From positions 124,001 to 188,000 of the forward strand of contig NZ_JAKJHZ010000012.1 of NCBI RefSeq assembly GCF_021648885.1: DNA of 64,000 nucleotides. The letters are read 5' to 3'. The notes beneath the pieces are model-generated. The model did no database searches. It saw only the letters and a program-made list of their open reading frames with translations, and was not told the DNA's origin. Positions 59,173 to 64,000 of the stretch are shown here, one piece after another. This stretch comes from Nocardioides potassii (lineage in GTDB: Bacteria; Actinomycetota; Actinomycetes; Propionibacteriales; Nocardioidaceae). How positions within the stretch are numbered: position 1 is the stretch's first letter; each line of letters starts with the position of its first letter. The position numbers and the translations under genes are program-made.

Positions 59173-60360
59173 GTGTCGAGCCACGAGGACGAGCCCGCGC
59201 AGCGCAGCGGGCGCCTCGCGGTCGCGTGGCGCTACGGGCTGGCGGTCCTGATCAGCCTGGTCGTGTGGGGACTGCCCCTCGTCGCTGCGGGGGAGCGTGA
59301 GCCCGGACCGAGGCTGACGTGGTTCCTGGTGGGCGACCCGGTGCTGGGGCTGCTGTCCTTCGTGCTGATCCGCTGGCGGCACCGGCGCCCGGCGCTGGTC
59401 GCCGGTGTGCTCACCGCGTTCTCCTTCGTCTCCGCGTCCGCCGCCGGCCCGGCCTCGTGGATCGTCGGCTCCCTCGCCGTGCGGCGTCGCTGGCGCCTGG
59501 TCGCCGTCATCGGGCTGCTCAACGTCCTGGCCGGACTGGTCCTCGAGCGGATCGGCATCGGCGACGACGCACTGCCGCTGTGGGTGTCCGCCGCCTTCGG
59601 CTTCCTGGTCGTGGGCATCCTCGTCGCCACCGGCTACGCGATGTCCTCGCAGCGCCAGCTCGTCGACTCCTACCGCGACCGGGCCCTCACCGCCGAGCGC
59701 GAGCAGGTGGCCCGCGTCGCGCAGGCCCGCGCGGCCGAACGCACCCGGATCGCCCGCGAGATGCACGACGTGCTCGCCCACCGGATCTCGCTGGTGGCGA
59801 TGAACGCCGGGACGCTGAGCTATCGCACCGACCTGACCGAGGAGGAACGAACCACGGCCGCGCGCTCGATCGAGGACAACGCGCAGCGCGCGCTGAGCGA
59901 CCTGCGGGCGGTGCTCGGGGTGCTCCGCGACCCACTGCGACCCACGGACGGCACGCCGGAGCCGCCGCAGCCCGGCGTCGACGACATCGCCGGCCTGGTC
60001 GCGGAGGAGGCCGCCGGCGGCATGCGGGTACGCCTCTCCAACCGCATCGACGGCGAGGTGCCGCCCGCCACGGGCCGTACGGCGTTCCGGATCGTGCAGG
60101 AGGCGCTCACCAACGTGCGCAAGCACGCCACCGGGACAGCGGTGACCGTCGACCTCGCGGGCACGCCCGACGACGGTCTCGTCGTCGCGGTGCGCAACGC
60201 AGCGCCCGTGGGACCCGTGGCGCGACCCAGCCTGCCCGCGTCGGGCCTCGGGCTGATCGGCCTCGCCGAGCGCGCGGAGCTGGCGGGCGGGCGGATCACC
60301 CACGGGGTCGACGGCACCGGCGGCTACGCCGTACGGGCGTGGATACCGTGGACGTCGTGA
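59173..60360 (+). CDS. Sensor histidine kinase (HisKA_3)
   Basis: A 395-aa membrane kinase with about five helices in the first 170 residues, then the dimerisation/phosphoacceptor segment RTRIAREMHDVLAHRISLVAMNAGTL (phospho-His in REMHDVLAH), the N box FRIVQEALTNVRKHATG and the G box SGLGLIGLAERAELAGG. No extracellular sensor domain is apparent, so the signal is probably in the membrane. GTG 59173 is the start; its stop overlaps the response regulator start (GTGA). Confidence 0.92.
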   Translation: MSSHEDEPAQRSGRLAVAWRYGLAVLISLVVWGLPLVAAGEREPGPRLTWFLVGDPVLGLLSFVLIRWRHRRPALVAGVLTAFSFVSASAAGPASWIVGSLAVRRRWRLVAVIGLLNVLAGLVLERIGIGDDALPLWVSAAFGFLVVGILVATGYAMSSQRQLVDSYRDRALTAEREQVARVAQARAAERTRIAREMHDVLAHRISLVAMNAGTLSYRTDLTEEERTTAARSIEDNAQRALSDLRAVLGVLRDPLRPTDGTPEPPQPGVDDIAGLVAEEAAGGMRVRLSNRIDGEVPPATGRTAFRIVQEALTNVRKHATGTAVTVDLAGTPDDGLVVAVRNAAPVGPVARPSLPASGLGLIGLAERAELAGGRITHGVDGTGGYAVRAWIPWTS

Positions 60361-61043
60361 GCAGCACGGGGGGGCCGACGCCGATCGCGCTCGCCGTCGT
60401 CGACGACGACCCGATGGTGCGCGCGGCCCTCGCCATGATGCTCGGGGGCGGCTCGGGCATCGCCGTGGTCGCCGAGGCGGAGAACGGCGAGGAGGCCCTG
60501 CGCGTGGTGCCGGCGTCGGGCGCCGCCGTCGTGCTGATGGACATCCGGATGCCGGTGCGCGACGGACTCAGTGCGACCGAGGAGCTGCTGCGCACCCACC
60601 CGGACCTGAGGGTCATCGTGCTGACGACCTTCGACACCGACGACATGGTGCTGCGGGCGCTCCGCGCGGGTGCGGCGGGCTTCCTGCTCAAGGACACCAA
60701 GCCCGCGCGCCTCGTCGAGGCGATCCGCTCGGTCGCCGCGGGGGAGCCGATGCTGTCGCCCAGCGTCACCGCGCAGCTGATCGCCGCGGTCACCCGCGAC
60801 ACTGGCCCGGACACCCACGACCGCACCCGCGCGGCGCGGGCCGCCCTCGCGGAGCTCACCGACCGCGAGCGCGACGTCGCCGACGCGGTCGCCCGCGGGC
60901 TCAGCAACGCGGAGGTGGCCGCCGAGCTGTTCATGGGCGTGCCGACGGTGAAGACGCACGTCGGGCGGATCTTCGCCAAGCTGGGCGTCGAGAACCGGGT
61001 CCAGGTCGCGATCCTGGTCCACGACGCCCAGGCGCCGGACTAG
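60357..61043 (+). CDS. NarL/LuxR-family response regulator
   Basis: A 228-aa regulator. Receiver domain: LAVVDDDPMVRAAL (acidic pocket), VLMDIRMPVRDGL (phospho-Asp), LTTF and LLKDTKP (Thr/Lys). C-terminal LuxR helix-turn-helix: LTDRERDVADAVARGLSNAEVAAELFMGVPTVKTHVGRIFAKLGVENRVQ. It is translationally coupled to the kinase gene and probably controls the divergent ABC exporter. The stop interlocks with the convergent FKBP stop (CTAG at 61040-61043). Confidence 0.93.
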   Translation: MSSTGGPTPIALAVVDDDPMVRAALAMMLGGGSGIAVVAEAENGEEALRVVPASGAAVVLMDIRMPVRDGLSATEELLRTHPDLRVIVLTTFDTDDMVLRALRAGAAGFLLKDTKPARLVEAIRSVAAGEPMLSPSVTAQLIAAVTRDTGPDTHDRTRAARAALAELTDRERDVADAVARGLSNAEVAAELFMGVPTVKTHVGRIFAKLGVENRVQVAILVHDAQAPD

Positions 61044-61411
61044 CGGACGTCGAGCAGGTCGACGACGAAGATCAGCGTCTCGCCGGGCTTGATCACGCCA
61101 CCGGCACCGCGGTCGCCGTAGCCGAGGTGCGGCGGGATGACGAGCCGGCGGCGGCCGCCGACCTTCATCCCCTGCACGCCGGTGTCCCAGCCGGAGATGA
61201 CCTGGCCGATGCCGAGGCGGAACCTCAGCGGCTCGCCGCGGTTGTAGGAGGCGTCGAACTCCTCGCCGGTGGAGTGGGCGACGCCCACGTAGTGCACGGA
61301 CACGGTGGAGCCGGACGTGGCCTCCGCGCCGTCTCCCTCGACGAGCTCGGTGACCTCGAGGTCGGTGGGCGCGTCGCCCATGTGGGGGTCGACGTCGGGC
61401 TTCTCGGACAC
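61040..61411 (-). CDS. FKBP-type peptidyl-prolyl isomerase
   Basis: A 123-aa single-domain FKBP: VSVHYVGVAHSTGEEFDASYNRGEPLRFRLGIGQVISGWDTGVQGMKVGGRRRLVIPPHLGYGDRG and the ending LIFVVDLLDV. Active-site residues of the family (Tyr, Phe, Asp, Ile, Trp) are present. No signal peptide, so it acts in the cytoplasm. The CBS-domain gene lies 33 bp upstream on the same strand. Confidence 0.95.
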   Translation of the reverse strand: MSEKPDVDPHMGDAPTDLEVTELVEGDGAEATSGSTVSVHYVGVAHSTGEEFDASYNRGEPLRFRLGIGQVISGWDTGVQGMKVGGRRRLVIPPHLGYGDRGAGGVIKPGETLIFVVDLLDVR

Positions 61412-61444
61412 AGGGACTCCTCTTGCTGGGATCTTGTGTGGACT

Positions 61445-61876
61445 TCAGGTCTGGTGGACGTAGCTGTCGAGCTGGTCGCGCTCGAACTCGAGCTCGCCGA
61501 TGCGGCTCTTGACCACGTCACCGATGCTGATGATGCCGGTCAGCCGTCCGTCGGCCACCACCGGGACGTGCCGGATGCGGTGCTGGGTCATCGTCTGCAT
61601 GAGGTCGGTCAGCCCGTCCTCGCCCGCGCAGGTGCGCACCTCGGCGGTCATGATCTCGCTGACGGCGGCGTCCAGCACGCCGGCGTCGGCGTGCAGGCGG
61701 CGCACGACGTCACGCTCGCTGACGATGCCCGTCACGCGCTCGCCGTCGTCGCTCACCACGAGCGCGCCGACGTTGTGCTCGGCCAGCAGGGCAACCAGCT
61801 CGCGCACGGTGGCGTCCGGACCGATGGTCACGACGTCGTGGCTGGGCTTCGCGTTGATCACGTCGTTGATCTTCAT
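61445..61876 (-). CDS. Two-CBS-domain protein
   Basis: A 143-aa protein of two CBS modules (VTIGPDATVRELVALLAEHNVGALVVSDDGERVTGIVSERDVVRRL; LTDLMQTMTQHRIRHVPVVADGRLTGIISIGDVV). CBS pairs bind adenosyl nucleotides. There is no attached catalytic domain. It may regulate an unlinked enzyme. The next gene upstream ends 19 bp away. Confidence 0.92.
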   Translation of the reverse strand: MKINDVINAKPSHDVVTIGPDATVRELVALLAEHNVGALVVSDDGERVTGIVSERDVVRRLHADAGVLDAAVSEIMTAEVRTCAGEDGLTDLMQTMTQHRIRHVPVVADGRLTGIISIGDVVKSRIGELEFERDQLDSYVHQT

Positions 61877-61895
61877 CGACCAACCGTAGCCACAT

Positions 61896-62795
61896 TCAGT
61901 CGAGGACGGGAGGTGCCTGCCGGTCGCGCAGGCTGCTGACCGAGCCGGGGCCGCGGCGCGGCACGTCGGGGTCCGTGCCGTCGTCGTCGATCGAGCCGAG
62001 GAAGGACAGCGCGGCGTCGTGGAGGTGGCCGTTGGTGGCGAGCGCGTTGCCGCCCCACGGCCCGTCGCTGCCGTCGAGCGAGGTGAACCGTCCGCCGGCC
62101 TCGCGCACGATCACGTCGAGGGCGGCCATGTCGTAGAGCGCGAGCTCGGGCTCGGCCGCGATGTCGACGGCGCCCTCGGCCAGCAGCATGTAGGACCAGA
62201 AGTCGCCGTAGGCGCGGGTGCGCCAGCAGCGGCGCGACAGGGAGACGAAGTCGTCGAGGCGGTCGCGCTCGTCCCAGCCGGAGAGGCTGGAGTAGGACAG
62301 CGACGCGTCCTCGAGGCGCCGTACGTCCGACACCTCGCAGCGGGTGGCCTTGAGCAGCGAGCGGCCGGTCCAGGCGCCGTTGCCGGCCGAGGCCCACCAG
62401 CGGCGCTGCAGCTGGGGCGCGGAGACGACACCGAGGACGACCTCGTCGTCGACGGCGAGCGCGATGAGGGTCGCCCAGACGGGCACGCCGCGCACGTAGT
62501 TCTTCGTCCCGTCGATCGGGTCGACGATCCAGCGGCGCTGGCTGTGACCGGTCGTGCCCTGCTCCTCGCCGACGACCGCGTCGCGCGACCGGACCCGCGA
62601 CAGGGTCCGGCGGATGCCCTCCTCGACGGCCGAGTCGGCGTCGGTGACGGGGGTGAGGTCGGGCTTGCTCATCACGTGGAGATCGAGCGCCTTGAAGCGC
62701 GCCTGGGTCAGCGAGTCCGCGTCGTCGGCCAGCACGTGGGCGAGCCGGAGGTCGTCGGTGTAGTCCTGCGGACGAGCGGGGCCGGTGGGCGACAT
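61896..62795 (-). CDS. Inositol-monophosphatase-family phosphatase (HisN-like)
   Basis: A 299-aa metal-dependent phosphatase. Metal sites: VVGEEQG near residue 75, WIVDPIDGTKNYVRGVPVWATLIAL, and late MAALDVIVREAGGRFTSLDG. The sequence around DPIDGTKNYVRG is like actinobacterial histidinol-phosphatase HisN, but inositol-1-phosphatase cannot be excluded. ATG 62795 is chosen; GTG 62801 is an alternative. TAGCCT just upstream could be a -10 of a leaderless message. Confidence 0.88.
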   Translation of the reverse strand: MSPTGPARPQDYTDDLRLAHVLADDADSLTQARFKALDLHVMSKPDLTPVTDADSAVEEGIRRTLSRVRSRDAVVGEEQGTTGHSQRRWIVDPIDGTKNYVRGVPVWATLIALAVDDEVVLGVVSAPQLQRRWWASAGNGAWTGRSLLKATRCEVSDVRRLEDASLSYSSLSGWDERDRLDDFVSLSRRCWRTRAYGDFWSYMLLAEGAVDIAAEPELALYDMAALDVIVREAGGRFTSLDGSDGPWGGNALATNGHLHDAALSFLGSIDDDGTDPDVPRRGPGSVSSLRDRQAPPVLD

Positions 62796-62836
62796 GTTCA
62801 CAGGCTATTGCCAGAAACCACCCCTACCCTGCACCC

Positions 62837-63298
62837 ATGGAACTCAACGGTCTGCCGCTCCACCCGCTCGTGGTGCACGCTGTGGTCGTCCTGGGGCCGC
62901 TCGCGGCCCTCACCGGGCTGGCCTACGCGTTCGTCCCGCGGTGGCGGTGGCTGCTGCGCTGGCCCCTCGTGGCGCTGTCGGTCGTGACCGCGGTCGCGGC
63001 CGTGGTGGCCACCCAGTCGGGGGAGTCGCTGCTCGAGGCGCGACCCGAGCTCGAGCAGCTGGTCGAGGAGCACGAGGAGCGCGGCGAGCTGCTCCGCAAC
63101 GTCGCGCTCGGCTACGCGATCGTCTCGCTCGTCGCGGCCTGGGCCCTCGGCGGCGTCTCGGCGCTCGCGTCCGGCAAGGGAGCCCGCGAGACCCGCTTCG
63201 GCGTGCCGGTGCTGGTCGTCCTCGCCATCGGTGCCGTCGCCCTGCTGGTGACGCTCTTCCTCGCCGGGGAGTCCGGCGCGCGCGCCGTCTGGGGCTAG
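62837..63298 (+). CDS. DUF2231 family membrane protein
   Basis: A 153-aa protein with four helices and the family opening NGLPLHPLVVHAVVVLGPLAALTGLAYAF; other helices are LLRWPLVALSVVTAVAAVVA, VALGYAIVSLVAAWALGGVSAL and VPVLVVLAIGAVALLVTLFLAG. A Glu-rich cytoplasmic loop (LEARPELEQLVEEHEERGE) lies between. Function unknown. It diverges from the HisN-like gene. Confidence 0.9.
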   Translation: MELNGLPLHPLVVHAVVVLGPLAALTGLAYAFVPRWRWLLRWPLVALSVVTAVAAVVATQSGESLLEARPELEQLVEEHEERGELLRNVALGYAIVSLVAAWALGGVSALASGKGARETRFGVPVLVVLAIGAVALLVTLFLAGESGARAVWG

Positions 63299-63318
63299 AT
63301 CCTCAAGGCCAGGCGCGC

Positions 63319-63380
63319 ACACGTGTCCGGGTCGTGGCCCTCGATCGGACGGTCAAGGGGCCACCACCGCCACACGTGTG
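63319..63380. repeat. Dispersed palindromic element, copy C
   Basis: A 62-bp imperfect palindrome from CACACGTGTCCGGGTCGTGG to CACACGTGTG, with CCCTCGATCGG inside. It lies between the convergent DUF2231 and rsgA genes and may also serve as their terminator. See copies A and B. Confidence 0.8.
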
Positions 63381-63390
63381 GCCGTACGAC

Positions 63391-64000
63391 CTACCAGTCG
63401 CTCGCGCCCTCGCGGGCGGCGAGCAGCCGGCGGAAGGACTCGACCCGGTCGGGGTCGGTCTCGCCGGCGGCGACGGCCTCGTCGAGCCCGCACTCGGGCT
63501 CGTCGGCGCCGTGGGTGCACCCGCGCGGGCAGTCCTCGGTCATCTCCTCGAGGTCGGGGAAGGCCTCGATGAGGTTCTCGGGCTGCACGTGGGCGAGCCC
63601 GAAGGAGCGGATGCCGGGGGTGTCGATGATCCAGCCGTCGCCGTCGGGCAGCTCGAGGAGGTACGCGCTGGTGGAGGTGTGGCGCCCGCGCCCGGTCACC
63701 GCGTTGACGATGCCGACCTCGCGACGGGCGTCGGGGACGAGCGCGTTGACCAGCGTCGACTTGCCGACGCCGCTGTGCCCGACGAGCACGCTCGTCCTGC
63801 CCTTGAGCCGCTCGCGGAGCTCGGCCAGGTCCCCCGCGGACTCGCCCTTGAGCTTGGTCACGACCCACGGCACGCCGAGCGAGCGGTAGGTCGACAGGAG
63901 GGTCTCCGGGTCGGCGAGGTCGGCCTTGGTCATGCAGAGCAGCGGCGTCATCCCGGCGTCGTACGCCGCCACGAGCGCGCGGTCGATCAGTCGCGGGCGT
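63391..64000 (-). CDS. rsgA: Ribosome small-subunit GTPase RsgA (partial, 5-prime end outside)
   Basis: The C-terminal 203 residues of RsgA, a circularly permuted GTPase that helps 30S maturation. In order: RPRLIDRALVAAYDAGMTPLL, G4 TKADL, then G1 GHSGVGKSTLVNAL, G3 DTPGIRSFG, and the zinc knuckle CPRGCTH...C. G4 before G1 is the permuted order. The frame stays open to the window edge, so the OB-fold N-terminus lies beyond 64000. It ends 10 bp after palindromic copy C. Confidence 0.95.
   Translation of the reverse strand, partial: RPRLIDRALVAAYDAGMTPLLCMTKADLADPETLLSTYRSLGVPWVVTKLKGESAGDLAELRERLKGRTSVLVGHSGVGKSTLVNALVPDARREVGIVNAVTGRGRHTSTSAYLLELPDGDGWIIDTPGIRSFGLAHVQPENLIEAFPDLEEMTEDCPRGCTHGADEPECGLDEAVAAGETDPDRVESFRRLLAAREGASDW

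Overview
The window is high-GC, densely coded bacterial DNA with frequent GTG/TTG starts, ATGA/GTGA translational overlaps and typical actinobacterial families (two F420/LLM-type oxidoreductases, SigE-type sigma factor, GAF-ANTAR regulator, DUF3618, DUF4383, DUF5709, DUF6153, a DesA3-like desaturase with its reductase). The best guess is a Nocardioides-like member of the Nocardioidaceae; this rests on family content and style only. No rRNA, tRNA, CRISPR array, IS element or prophage was seen.

Layout. 0-3.8 kb: a two-subunit CoA-transferase, then cytochrome bd oxidase cydAB behind a near-perfect Rex (NADH/NAD+ sensor) operator. 3.9-8.2 kb: a secreted phospholipase D-like protein, and a ferredoxin reductase/acyl desaturase pair behind a candidate TetR-type operator. 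8-13 kb: EamA exporter and divergent LysR regulator, a spore-photoproduct-lyase-like radical SAM protein coupled to a histone-H1-like lysine/alanine repeat protein, and small membrane and hydrolase genes. 13.2-15.2 kb: a leftward operon of envelope/stress proteins with simple-sequence repeats. 15.3-21 kb: a second desaturase, YbdK-like ligase, amidohydrolase, ANTAR regulator, and an ECF sigma factor with a membrane partner. 21-28.5 kb: a large FAD/NAD(P)-binding protein fused to a TTC38-like helical-repeat region, a DUF305/DUF6153 pair, a racemase, and an ACC-deaminase-like gene broken by one in-frame TAA beside its GntR regulator. 28.5-34.4 kb: metal efflux, flavin/F420 oxidoreductases and small proteins.

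34.4-42.7 kb is a phenylacetate catabolic cluster: paaZ diverges from paaABCDE-paaI, followed by a TetR-family regulator (probable PaaR) and paaK. Phenylacetate would be activated by PaaK, epoxidised by PaaABC(D)E and ring-opened/oxidised by PaaZ; the later beta-oxidation genes (paaF, G, H, J) are not in the window. 42.9-47 kb holds a SNF2-type helicase and an ArsR/VOC pair with a readable, apparently leaderless promoter. 47.4-52.5 kb is a lipid or acyl-CoA operon (SDR, histidine phosphatase, APH-like kinase, SDR, acyl-CoA dehydrogenase) divergent from a TetR gene across a perfect 29-bp palindrome. 52.5-64 kb carries a secreted metalloprotease-like protein, a cytidylyltransferase-like enzyme, a second PLD-like protein, an ABC exporter divergent from a two-component system, FKBP, CBS, an inositol-phosphatase-like enzyme, DUF2231, and RsgA cut by the window end.

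The least explained signals are a dispersed palindromic element of about 62-65 bp in three intergenic copies, the FAD/TTC38 fusion, the nonsense codon in the ACC-deaminase-like gene, and several operators tied directly to start codons.
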